Source of the DNA: Echinochloa phyllopogon
Taxonomy: Eukaryota; Streptophyta; Magnoliopsida; Poales; Poaceae
Direction: 5' to 3'
Assembly: GCA_033239725.1 (NCBI GenBank)
Contig: BTCW01000017.1
Location: 25,785,501 to 25,849,500, forward strand
DNA: 64,000 nt
The position numbers and the translations under genes are program-made. Under the pieces are notes generated by a model that saw nothing but the letters and a program-made list of their open reading frames with translations, did not search any database and was not told the DNA's origin. Each line of letters begins with the position of its first letter. The stretch's first letter is position 1. Below, in pieces: positions 49,871 to 63,550 of the stretch.

Positions 49871-52629
49871 CAGTTTCGTTACTGCACCGAAAACCATGCC
49901 GGGGTTGCATTTAATGCACCGATTCGGGTCGGAAACGAAACGATGCACGGAATCAGCTAGAAACGAAACGAACGCACCCAATTCACTTTTTTGGACCCAA
50001 TAGTGATGTTTTGGTTCATTTGGGTCAGTTTCGTTACTGCACCGAAAACCATGCCGGGGTTGCATTTAATGCACCGATTCGGGTCGGAAACGAAACGATG
50101 CACGGAATCAGCTAGAAACGAAACGAACGTACCCAATTCACTTTTTTGGACCCAGTAGTGATGTTTTGGTTCGTTTGGGTCAGTTTCGTGACTGCACCGA
50201 ATACCATGCCGGGGTTGCATTTAATGCACCGATTCGGGTCGAAAACGAAACGATGCACGGGATCGTCTAGAAACGAAACAAACGCACCCAATTCACTTTT
50301 TTGGACCCAATAGTGATGTTTTGGTTCATTTGGGTCAGTTTCGTTACTGCACCGAAAACCATGCCGGGGTTGCATTTAATGCACCGATTCGGGTCGGAAA
50401 CGAAACGATGCACGGAATCAGCTAGAAACGAAACGAACGTACCCAATTCACTTTGTTGGACCCAATAGTGATGTTTTGGTTCGTTTGGGTCAGTTTTGTT
50501 ATTGCACCGAAAACCATGCCGGGGTTGCATTTAATGCACCGATTCGGGTTAGAAATGAAACGATGCACGGAATCGGCTACAAACAAAACGAACGCACATA
50601 ATTCAATTTTTTGGACCCAATAGTGATGTTTTGGTTCGTTTGGGTCAGTTTCGTTACTGCACCGAAAACCATGCCGGGGTTGCATTTAATGCACCGATTC
50701 GGGTCGGAAACGAAACGATGCACGGAGTCATCCAGAAATGAAACGAACGCACCCTATCCACTTTTTTGGACCCAATAGTGATCTTTTGGTTCGTTTGGGT
50801 CAGTTTCGTTACTGCACCGAAAACCATGCCGGGGTTGCATTTAATGCACCGATTCGGGTCGGAAACGAAACGATGCACGGAGTCATCCAGAAATGAAACG
50901 AACGCACCCTATCCACTTTTTTGGACCCAATAGTGATCTTTTGGTTCGTTTGGGTCAGTTTGTTTACTGCACCGAAAACCATGTCGGGGTTGCATGTAAT
51001 GCACCGATTCGGGTCGGAAACGAAACGATGCACGGAATCAGCTAGAAACGAAATGAACGCACCCAATTCACTTTGTTGGACCCAATAGTGATGTTTTGGT
51101 TCGTTTGGGTCAGTTTCGTTACTGCACCAAAAACCATGCCGGGGTTGCATTTAATGCACCGATTCGGGTCGGAAACGAAACGATGCACGGAGTCATCCAG
51201 AAATGAAACGAACACACCCTATCCACTTTTTTGGACCCAATAGTGATGTTTTGGTTCGTTTGGGTCAGTTTGGTTACTGCACCGAAAACCATGCCGGGGT
51301 TGCATATAATGCACCGATTCGGGTCGGAAACGAAACGATGCACGGAATCAGCTAGAAACGAAACGAACGCACCCAATTCACTTTGTTGGACCCAATAGTG
51401 ATGTTTTGGTTCGTTTGGGTTAGTTTCGTTACTGCACCGAAAACAATGCCGGGGTTGCATTTAATGCACCGATTCGGGTCGGAAACGAAACGATGCACGG
51501 GATCGGCTAGAAACGAAACAAACGCACCCAATTCACTTTTTTGGACCCAATAGTGATGTTTTGGTTCATTTGGGTCAGTTTCGTTACTGCACCGAAAACC
51601 ATGCCGGGGTTGCATTTAATGCACCGATTCGGGTCGGAAACGAAACGATGCATGGAATCAGCTAGAAACGAAACGAACGCAGCCAATTCACTTTGTTGGA
51701 CCCAATAGTGATGTTTTGGTTCGTTTGGGTAAGTTTTGTTACTGCACCAAAAACCATGCCGGGGTTGCATTTAATGCACCGATTCGGGTAGGAAACGAAA
51801 CGATGCACGGAATCAGCTAGAAACGAAACAAAGTCACCCAATTAACTTTTTTTGGACCCAATAGTGATGTTTTGGTTCGTTTGGGTTAGTTTCGTTATTG
51901 CACCGAAAACCATGCCAGGGTTGCATTTAATGCACCGATTCGGGTCGGAAACGAAACGATGCACGGAATCAGCTAGAAACGAAACGAACACACCCAATTC
52001 ACTTTGTTGGACGCAATAGTGATGTTTTGGTTCGTTTGGGTCAGTTTTGTTATTGCACCGAAAACCATGCCGGGGTTGCATTTAATGCACCGATTCGGGT
52101 TAGAAATGAAACGATGCACGGAATCAGCTAGAAACGAAACGAATGCACCCAATTCACTTTTTTGGACCCAATAGTGATGTTTTGGTTCGTTTGGGTCAGT
52201 TTCGTTACTGCACCGAAAACCATGCCAGGGTTGCATTTAATGCACCGATTCGGGTCGGAAACGAAACGATGCACGGGATCGGCTAGAAACGAAACGAACG
52301 CACCCAATTCACTTTTTTGGACCCAATAGTGATGTTTTGGTTCGTTTGGGTCAGTTTCGTTACTGCACCGAAAACCATGCCGGGGTTGCATTTACTGCAC
52401 CGATTCGGGTCGGAAACGAAACGATGCACGGAATCAGCTAGAAACGAAACGAACACAGCCAATTCACTTTGTTGGACCCAATAGTGATGTTTTGGTTCGT
52501 TTGGGTAAGTTTGGTTACTGCACCAAAAACCATGCCGGGGTTGCATTTAATGCACCGATTCGGGTAGGAAACGAAACGATGCACGGAATCAGCTAGAAAC
52601 GAAACAAAGTCACCCAATTAACTTTTTTT

Positions 52630-55600
52630 GGACCCAATAGTGATGTTTTGGTTCGTTTGGGTCAGTTTCGTTACTGCACCGAAAACCATGCCGGGGTTGC
52701 ATTTAATGCACCGATTCGGGTCGGAAACGAAACGATGCACGGGATCGGCTAGAAACGAAACGAACGCACCCAATTCACTTTTTTGGACGCAATAGTGATG
52801 TTTTGGTTCGTTTGGATCAGTTTCGTTACTGCACCGAAAACCATGCCGGGGTTGCATTTAATGCACCGATTCGGGTCGAAAACGAAACGATGCACGGGAT
52901 CGTCTAGAAACGAAACAAACGAACCCAATTAACTTTTTTGGACCCAATAGTGATGTTTTGGTTCATTTGGGTCAGTTTCGTTACTGCACCGAAAACCATG
53001 CCGGGGTTGCATTTAATGCACCGATTCGGGTCGGAAACGAAACGATGCACGGAATCAGCTAGAAACGAAACGAACGCTCCCAATTCACTTTTTTGGACCC
53101 AATAGTGATGTTTTGGTTCGTTTGGGTCAGTTTTGTTACTGCACCGAAAACCATGCCGGGGTTGCATTTAATGCACCGATTCGGGTCGGAAACGAAACGA
53201 TGCATGGAATCAGCTAGAAACGAAACGAACGCACCAAATTCACTTTGTTGGACCCAGTAGTGATGTTTTGGTTCGTTTGGGTCAGTTTTGTTACTGCACC
53301 GAAAACCATGCCGGGGTTGCATTTAATGCACCGATTCCGGTCGGAAACGAAACGATGCATGTTATCGTCCAGAAACGAAATGAACGCACCCTATCCACTT
53401 TTTTGGACCCAGTAGTGATGTTTTGGTTCGTTTGGGTCAGTTTCGTGACTGCACCGAATACCATGCCGGGGTTGCATTTAATGCACCGATTCGGGTCGAA
53501 AACGAAACGATGCACGGGATCGTCTAGAAACGAAACAAACGCACCCAATTCACTTTTTTGGACCCAATAGTGATGTTTTGGTTCATTTGGGTCAGTTTCG
53601 TTACTGCACCGAAAACCATGCCGGGGTTGCATTTAATGCACCGATTCGGGTCGGAAACGAAACGATGCACGGAATCAGCTAGAAACGAAACGAACGCACC
53701 GAATTCACTTTGTTGGACCCAATAGTGATGTTTTGGTTCGTTTGGGTCAGTTTTGTTATTGCACCGAAAACCATGCCGGGGTTGCATTTAATGCACCGAT
53801 TCGGGTTAGAATTGAAACGATGCACGGAATCGGCTACAAACAAAACGAACGCACATAATTCAATTTTTTGGACCCAATAGTGATGTTTTGGTTCGTTTGG
53901 GTCAGTTTCGTTACTGCACCGAAAACCATGCCGGGGTTGCATTTAATGCACCGATTCGGGTCGGAAACGAAACGATGCACGGAGTCATCCAGAAATGAAA
54001 CGAACGCACCCTATCCACTTTTTTGGACCCAATAGTGATCTTTTGGTTCGTTTGGGTCAGTTTGTTTACTGCACCGAAAACCATGCCGGGGTTGCATATA
54101 ATGCACCGATTCGGGTCGGAAACGAAACGATGCACGGAATCAGCTAGAAACGAAATGAACGCACCCAATTCATTTTTTGGACCCAATAGTGATGTTTTGG
54201 TTCGTTTGGGTCAGTTTCGTTACTGCACCGAAAACCATGCCGGGGTTGCATTTAATGCACCGATTCGGGTCGGAAACGAAACGATGCACGGGATCGGCTA
54301 GAAACGAAACGAACGCACCCAATTCACTTTTTTGGACGCAATAGTGATGTTTTGGTTCGTTTGGATCAGTTTCGTTACTGCACCGAAAACCATGCCGGGG
54401 TTGCATTTAATGCACCGATTCGGGTCGAAAACGAAACGATGCACGGGATCGTCTAGAAACGAAACAAACGAACCCAATTAACTTTTTTGGACCCAATAGT
54501 GATGTTTTGGTTCATTTGGGTCAGTTTCGTTACTGCACCGAAAACCATGCCGGGGTTGCATTTAATGCACCGATTCGGGTCGGAAACGAAACGATGCACG
54601 GAATCAGCTAGAAACGAAACGAACGCTCCCAATTCACTTTTTTGGACCCAATAGTGATGTTTTGGTTCGTTTGGTTCAGTTTTGTTACTGCACCGAAAAC
54701 CATGCCGGGGTTGCATTTAATGCACCGATTCGGGTCGGAAACGAAACGATGCATGGAATCAGCTAGAAACGAAATGAACGCACCAAATTCACTTTGTTGG
54801 ACCCAGTAGTGATGTTTTGGTTCGTTTGGGTCAGTTTTGTTACTGCACCGAAAACCATGCCGGGGTTGCATTTAATGCACCGATTCCGGTCGGAAATGAA
54901 ACGATGCATGTTATCGTCCAGAAACGAAATGAACGCACCCTATCCACTTTTTTGGACCCAGTAGTGATGTTTTGGTTCGTTTGGGTCAGTTTCGTGACTG
55001 CACCGAATACCATGCCGGGGTTGCATTTAATGCACCGATTCGGGTCGAAAACGAAACGATGCACGGGATCGTCTAGAAACGAAACAAACGCACCCAATTC
55101 ACTTTTTTGGACCCAATAGTGATGTTTTGGTTCATTTGGGTCAGTTTCGTTACTGCACCGAAAACCATGCCGGGGTTGCATTTAATGCACCGATTCGGGT
55201 CGGAAACGAAACGATGCACGGAATCAGCTAGAAACGAAACGAACGCACCCAATTCACTTTGTTGGACCCAATAGTGATGTTTTGGTTCGTTTGGGTCAGT
55301 TTTGTTATTGCACCGAAAACCATGCCGGGGTTGCATTTAATGCACCGATTCGGGTTAGAAATGAAACGATGCACGGAATCGGCTACAAACAAAACGAACG
55401 CACATAATTCAATTTTTTGGACCCAATAGTGATGTTTTGGTTCGTTTGGGTCAGTTTCGTTACTGCACCGAAAACCATGCCGGGGTTGCATTTAATGCAC
55501 CGATTCGGGTCGGAAACGAAACGATGCACGGAGTCATCCAGAAATGAAACGAACGCACCCTATCCACTTTTTTGGACCCAATAGTGATCTTTTGGTTCGT

Positions 55601-55730
55601 TTGGGTCAGTTTGTTTACTGCACCGAAAACCATGCCGGGGTTGCATATAATGCACCGATTCGGGTCGGAAACGAAACGATGCACGGAATCAGCTAGAAAC
55701 GAAATGAACGCACCCAATTCATTTTTTTGG
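52630..55730. repeat. Right-array higher-order duplication, 1549-bp unit
   Basis: Two copies, about 52630-54180 and 54181-55730, match at an offset of 1549 bp. Shared variants include gaacgaacccaattaac (near 52920 and 54469), gaacgctcccaattc, a cgattccggtcgg unit (near 53334 and 54883) and cccagtagtg units. Private changes, such as ttagaattgaaacg near 53808, separate them. Edges are approximate. Confidence 0.75.
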
Positions 55731-58700
55731 ACCCAATAGTGATGTTTTGGTTCGTTTGGGTCAGTTTCGTTACTGCACCGAAAACCATGCCGGGGTTGCA
55801 TTTAATGCACCGATTCGGGTCGGAAACGAAACGATGCACGGGATCGGCTAGAAACGAAACAAACGCGCCCAATTCACTTTTTTGGACCCAATAGTGATGT
55901 TTTGGTTCATTTGGGTCAGTTTCGTTACTGCACCGAAAACCATGCCGGGGTTGCATTTAATGCACCGATTCGGGTCGGAAACGAAACGATGCACGGAATC
56001 AGCTAGAAACGAAACGAACGCAGCCAATTCACTTTGTTGGACCCAATAGTGATGTTTTGGTTCGTTTGGGTAAGTTTTGTTACTGCACCAAAAACCATGC
56101 CGGGGTTGCATTTAATGCACCGATTCAGGTAGGAAACGAAACGATGCACGGAATCAGCTAGAAACGAAACAAAGTCACCCAATTAACTTTTTTTGGACCC
56201 AATAGTGATGTTTTGGTTCGTTTGGGTCAGTTTCGTTAGTGCACCGAAAACCATGCCGGGGTTGCATTTAATGCACCGATTCGGGTCGGAAACGAAACGA
56301 TGCACGGAATCAGCTAGAAACGAAACGAACGCACCCAATTCACTTTGTTGGACCCAATAGTGATGTTTTGGTTCGTTTGGGTCAGTTTCGTTACTGCACC
56401 GAAAACCATGCCAGGGTTGCATTTAATGCACCGATTCGGGTCGGAAACGAAACGATGCACGGGATCGGCTAGAAACGAAACGAACGCACCCAATTCACTT
56501 TTTTGGACCCAATAGTGATGTTTTGGTTCGTTTGGATCAGTTTCGTTACTGCACCGAAAACCATGCCGGGGTTGCATTTATTGCACCGATTCGGGTCGAA
56601 AACGAAACGATGCACGAGATCGTCTAGAAACGAAACAAACGCACCCAATTCACTTTTTTGGACCCAATAGTGATGTTTTAGTTCATTTGGGTCAGTTTCG
56701 TTACTGCACCGAAAACCATGCCGGGGTTGCATTTAATGCACCGATTCGGGTCGGAAACGAAACGATGCACAGGATCAGCTAGAAACGAAACGAACGCACC
56801 CAATTCACTTTGTTGGACCCAATAGTGATGTTTTGGTTCGTTTGGGTCAGTTTTGTTATTGCACCGAAAACCATGCCGGGGTTGCATTTAATGCACCGAT
56901 TCGGGTCGGAAACGAAACGATGCACGGAATCAGCTAGAAACGAAACGAATGCACCCAATTCACTTTGTTGGACCCAGTAGTGATGTTTTGGTTTGTTTGG
57001 GTCAGTTTCGTTACTGCACCGAAAACCATGCCGGGGTTGCATTTAATGCACCGATTCGGGTCGGAAACGAAACGATGCACGGGATCAGCTAGAAACGAAA
57101 CGAACGCACCCAATTCACTTTGTTGGACCCAATAGTGATGTTTTGGTTCGTTTGGGTCAGTTTTGTTATTGCACCGAAAACCATGCCGGGGTTGCATTTA
57201 ATGCACCGATTCGGGTCGGAAACGAAACGATGCACGGAATCAGCTAGAAACGAAACGAATGCACCCAATTCACTTTGTTGGACCCAGTAGTGATGTTTTG
57301 GTTCGTTTGGGTTAGTTTCGTTACTGCACCAAAAACCATGCCGGGGTTGCATTTAATGCACCGATTCGGGTCGGAAACAAAACGATGCATGTTATCGTCC
57401 AGAAACGAAATGAACGCACCCTATCCACTTTTTTGGACTCAGTAGTGATGTTTTGGTTCGTTTGGGTCAGTTTCGTTACTGCACCGAATACAATGCCGGG
57501 GTTGCATTTAATGCACCGATTCGGGTCGAAAACGAAACGATGCACGGGATCAGCAAGAAACGAAACGAACGCACCCAATTCACTTTGTTGGACCCAATAG
57601 TGATGTTTTGGTTCGTTTGGGTAAGTTTTGTTACTGCACCAAAAACCATGCCGGGGTTGCATTTAATGCACCGATTCAGGTAGGAAACGAAACGATGCAC
57701 GGAATCAGCTAGAAACGAAACAAAGTCACCCAATTAACTTTTTTTGGACCCAATAGTGATGTTTTGGTTCGTTTGGGTCAGTTTCGTTAGTGCACCGAAA
57801 ACCATGCCGGGGTTGCATTTAATGCACCGATTCGGGTCGGAAACGAAACGATGCACGGAATCAGCTAGAAACGAAACGAACGCACCCAATTCACTTTGTT
57901 GGACCCAATAGTGATGTTTTGGTTCGTTTGGGTCAGTTTCGTTACTGCACCGAAAACCATGCCAGGGTTGCATTTAATGCACCGATTCGGGTCGGAAACG
58001 AAACGATGCACGGGATCGGCTAGAAACGAAACGAACGCACCCAATTCACTTTTTTGGACCCAATAGTGATGTTTTGGTTCGTTTGGATCAGTTTCGTTAC
58101 TGCACCGAAAACCATGCCGGGGTTGCATTTATTGCACCGATTCGGGTCGAAAACGAAACGATGCACGAGATCGTCTAGAAACGAAACAAACGCACCCAAT
58201 TCACTTTTTTGGACCCAATAGTGATGTTTTAGTTCGTTTGGGTCAGTTTCGTTACTGCACCGAAAACCATGCCGGGGTTGCATTTAATGCACCGATTCGG
58301 GTCGGAAACGAAATGATGCACGGGATCAGCTAGAAACGAAACGAACGCACCCAATTCACTTTGTTGGACCCAATAGTGATGTTTTGGTTCGTTTGGGTCA
58401 GTTTTGTTATTGCACCGAAAACCATGCCGGGGTTGCATTTAATGCACCGATTCGGGTCGGAAACGAAACGATGCACGGAATCAGCTAGAAACGAAACGAA
58501 TGCACCCAATTCACTTTGTTGGACCCAGTAGTGATGTTTTGGTTCGTTTGAGTCAGTTTCGTTACTGCACCGAAAACCATGCCGGGGTTGCATTTAATGC
58601 ACCGATTCGGGTCGGAAACGAAACGATGCACGGGATCAGCTAGAAACGAAACGAACGCACCCAATTCACTTTGTTGGACCCAATAGTGATGTTTTGGTTC

Positions 58701-61700
58701 GTTTGGGTCAGTTTTGTTATTGCACCGAAAACCATGCCGGGGTTGCATTTAATGCACCGATTCGGGTCGGAAACGAAACGATGCACGGAATCAGCTAGAA
58801 ACGAAACGAATGCACCCAATTCACTTTGTTGGACCCAGTAGTGATGTTTTGGTTCGTTTGGGTTAGTTTCGTTACTGCACCAAAAACCATGCCGGGGTTG
58901 CATTTAATGCACCGATTCGGGTCGGAAACAAAACGATGCATGTTATCGTCCAGAAACGAAATGAACGCACCCTATCCACTTTTTTGGACTCAGTAGTGAT
59001 GTTTTGGTTCGTTTGGGTCAGTTTCGTTACTGCACCGAATACCATGCCGGGGTTGCATTTAATGCACCGATTCGGGTCGAAAACGAAACGATGCACGGGA
59101 TCGTCTAGAAACGAAACAAACGCACCCAATTCACTTTTTTGGACCCAATAGTGATGTTTTGGTTCATTTGGGTCAGTTTCGTTACTGCACCGAAAACCAT
59201 GCCGGGGTTGCATTTAATGCACCGATTCGGGTCGGAAACGAAACGATGCATGGAATCAGCTAGAAACGAAACGAACGCACCCAATTCACTTTGTTGGACC
59301 CAATAGTGATGTTTTGGTTCGTTTGGGTCAGTTTTGTTATTGCACCGAAAACCATGCCGGGGTTGCATTTAATGCACCGATTCGGGTTAGAAATGAAACG
59401 ATGCACGGAATCGGCTACAAACAAAACGAACGCACATAATTCAATTTTTTGGACCCAATAGTGATGTTTTGGTTCGTTTGGGTCAGTTTTGTTACTGCAC
59501 CGAAAACCATGCCGGGGTTGCATTTAATGCACCGATTCGGGTTAGAAATGAAACGATGCACGGAATCGGCTACAAACAAAACGAACGCACATAATTCAAT
59601 TTTTCGGACCCAATAGTGATGTTTTGGTTCGTTTGGGTCAGTTTCGTTACTGCACCGAAAACCATGCCGGGGTTGCATTTAATGCACCGATTCGGGTCGG
59701 AAACGAAACGATGCACGGAGTCATCCAGAAATGAAACGAACGCACCCTATCCACTTTTTTGGACCCAATAGTGATCTTTTGGTTCGTTTGGGTCAGTTTG
59801 ATTACTGCACCGAAAACCATGCCGGGGTTGCATATAATGCACCGATTCGGGTCGGAAACGAAACGATGCACGGAATCAGCTAGAAACGAAATGAACACAC
59901 CCAATTCATTTTTTGGACCCAATAGTGATGTTTTGGTTCGTTTGGGTCAGTTTCGTTACTGCACCGAAAACCATGCCGGGGTTGCATTTAATGCACCGAT
60001 TCCGGTCGGAAACGAAACGATGCACGGGATCGGCTAGAAACGAAACAAACGCACCCAATTCACTTTTTTGGACCCAATAGTGATGTTTTGGTTCATTTGG
60101 GTCAGTTTCGTTACTGCACCGAAAACCATGCCGGGGTTGCATTTAATGCACCGATTCGGGTCGGAAACGAAACGATGCACGGAATCAGCTAGAAACGAAA
60201 CGAACGCAGCCAATTCACTTTGTTGGACCCAATAGTGATGTTTTGGTTCGTTTGGGTCAGTTTCGTTACTGCACCGAAAACCATGCCGGGGTTGCATTTA
60301 ATGCACCGATTCGGGTCGGAAACGAAACGATGCACGGAGTCATCCAGAAATGAAACGAACGCACCCTATCCACTTTTTTGGACCCAATAGTGATCTTTTG
60401 GTTCGTTTGGGTCAGTTTGTTTACTGCACCGAAAACCATGCCGGGGTTGCATATAATGCACCGATTCGGGTCGGAAACGAAACGATGCACGGAATCAGCT
60501 AGAAACGAAATGAACGCACCCAATTCATTTTTTTGGACCCAATAGTGATGTTTTGGTTCGTTTGGGTCAGTTTCGTTACTGCACCGAAAACCATGCCGGG
60601 GTTGCATTTAATGCACCGATTCGGGTCGGAAACGAAACGATGCACGGGATCGGCTAGAAACGAAACAAACGCGCCCAATTCACTTTTTTGGACCCAATAG
60701 TGATGTTTTGGTTCATTTGGGTCAGTTTCGTTACTGCACCGAAAACCATGCCGGGGTTGCATTTAATGCACCGATTCGGGTCGGAAACGAAACGATGCAC
60801 GGAATCAGCTAGAAACGAAACGAACGCAGCCAATTCACTTTGTTGGACCCAATAGTGATGTTTTGGTTCGTTTGGGTAAGTTTTGTTACTGCACCAAAAA
60901 CCATGCCGGGGTTGCATTTAATGCACCGATTCAGGTAGGAAACGAAACGATGCACGGAATCAGCTAGAAACGAAACAAAGTCACCCAATTAACTTTTTTT
61001 GGACCCAATAGTGATGTTTTGGTTCGTTTGGGTCAGTTTCGTTAGTGCACCGAAAACCATGCCGGGGTTGCATTTAATGCACCGATTCGGGTCGGAAACG
61101 AAACGATGCACGGAATCAGCTAGAAACGAAACGAACGCACCCAATTCACTTTGTTGGACCCAATAGTGATGTTTTGGTTCGTTTGGGTCAGTTTCGTTAC
61201 TGCACCGAAAACCATGCCAGGGTTGCATTTAATGCACCGATTCGGGTCGGAAACGAAACGATGCACGGGATCGGCTAGAAACGAAACGAACGCACCCAAT
61301 TCACTTTTTTGGACCCAATAGTGATGTTTTGGTTCGTTTGGATCAGTTTCGTTACTGCACCGAAAACCATGCCGGGGTTGCATTTATTGCACCGATTCGG
61401 GTCGAAAACGAAACGATGCACGAGATCGTCTAGAAACGAAACAAACGCACCCAATTCACTTTTTTGGACCCAATAGTGATGTTTTAGTTCATTTGGGTCA
61501 GTTTCGTTACTGCACCGAAAACCATGCCGGGGTTGCATTTAATGCACCGATTCGGGTCGGAAACGAAACGATGCACGGGATCAGCTAGAAACGAAACGAA
61601 CGCACCCAATTCACTTTGTTGGACCCAATAGTGATGTTTTGGTTCGTTTGGGTCAGTTTTGTTATTGCACCGAAAACCATGCCGGGGTTGCATTTAATGC

Positions 61701-63550
61701 ACCGATTCGGGTCGGAAACGAAACGATGCACGGAATCAGCTAGAAACGAAACGAATGCACCCAATTCACTTTGTTGGACCCAGTAGTGATGTTTTGGTTC
61801 GTTTGGGTCAGTTTCGTTACTGCACCGAAAACCATGCCGGGGTTGCATTTAATGCACCGATTCGGGTCGGAAACGAAACGATGCACGGGATCAGCTAGAA
61901 ACGAAACGAACGCACCCAATTCACTTTGTTGGACCCAATAGTGATGTTTTGGTTCGTTTGGGTCAGTTTTGTTATTGCACCGAAAACCATGCCGGGGTTG
62001 CATTTAATGCACCGATTCGGGTCGGAAACGAAACGATGCACGGAATCAGCTAGAAACGAAACGAATGCACCCAATTCACTTTGTTGGACCCAGTAGTGAT
62101 GTTTTGGTTCGTTTGGGTTAGTTTCGTTACTGCACCAAAAACCATGCCGGGGTTGCATTTAATGCACCGATTCGGGTCGGAAACAAAACGATGCATGTTA
62201 TCGTCCAGAAACGAAATGAACGCACCCTATCCACTTTTTTGGACTCAGTAGTGATGTTTTGGTTCGTTTGGGTCAGTTTCGTTACTGCACCGAATACCAT
62301 GCCGGGGTTGCATTTAATGCACCGATTCGGGTCGAAAACGAAACGATGCACGGGATCGTCTAGAAACGAAACAAACGCACCCAATTCACTTTTTTGGACC
62401 CAATAGTGATGTTTTGGTTCATTTGGGTCAGTTTCGTTACTGCACCGAAAACCATGCCGGGGTTGCATTTAATGCACCGATTCGGGTCGGAAACGAAACG
62501 ATGCATGGAATCAGCTAGAAACGAAACGAACGCACCCAATTCACTTTGTTGGACCCAAAAGTGATGTTTTGGTTCGTTTGGGTCAGTTTTGTTATTGCAC
62601 CGAAAACCATGCCGGGGTTGCATTTAATGCACCGATTCGGGTTAGAAATGAAACGATGCACGGAATCGGCTACAAACAAAACGAACGCACATAATTCAAT
62701 TTTTTGGACCCAATAGTGATGTTTTGGTTCGTTTGGGTCAGTTTTGTTACTGCACCGAAAACCATGCCGGGGTTGCATTTAATGCACCGATTCGGGTTAG
62801 AAATGAAACGATGCACGGAATCGGCTACAAACAAAACGAACGCACATAATTCAATTTTTCGGACCCAATAGTGATGTTTTGGTTCGTTTGGGTCAGTTTC
62901 GTTACTGCACCGAAAACCATGCCGGGGTTGCATTTAATGCACCGATTCGGGTCGGAAACGAAACGATGCACGGAGTCATCCAGAAATGAAACGAACGCAC
63001 CCTATCCACTTTTTTGGACCCAATAGTGATCTTTTGGTTCGTTTGGGTCAGTTTGATTACTGCACCGAAAACCATGCCGGGGTTGCATATAATGCACCGA
63101 TTCGGGTCGGAAACGAAACGATGCACGGAATCAGCTAGAAACGAAATGAACACACCCAATTCATTTTTTGGACCCAATAGTGATGTTTTGGTTCGTTTGG
63201 GTCAGTTTCGTTACTGCACCGAAAACCATGCCGGGGTTGCATTTAATGCACCGATTCCGGTCGGAAACGAAACGATGCACGGGATCGGCTAGAAACGAAA
63301 CAAACGCACCCAATTCACTTTTTTGGACCCAATAGTGATGTTTTGGTTCATTTGGGTCAGTTTCGTTACTGCACCGAAAACCATGCCGGGGTTGCATTTA
63401 ATGCACCGATTCGGGTCGGAAACGAAACGATGCACGGAATCAGCTAGAAACGAAACGAACGCAGCCAATTCACTTTGTTGGACCCAATAGTGATGTTTTG
63501 GTTCGTTTGGGTAAGTTTTGTTACTGCACCAAAAACCATGCCGGGGTTGC
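55460..63550. repeat. Right-array nested higher-order repeats, 1551 / 3255 / 4806 bp
   Basis: The unit with caaagtcacccaatt marks the register: it lies at 56170, 57721 (offset 1551) and 60976 (3255 from the second, 4806 from the first), and again at 63611. A 4806-bp-offset match links about 55.4-57.5 kb with 60.2-62.3 kb, and a 3255-bp-offset match links about 58.3-60.2 kb with 61.6-63.5 kb. Because 1551 plus 3255 equals 4806, a local 1551-bp duplication followed by a longer one explains the layout. Edges are approximate. Confidence 0.7.

Noticed and set aside
49920..49950. CENP-B-box-like sequence (attcgggtcggaaacga, or its reverse complement with TTTCG...CCCG)
   Set aside because: The required core positions do not match on either strand (the central A and the CGGG half are absent), and plants have no established CENP-B box system.
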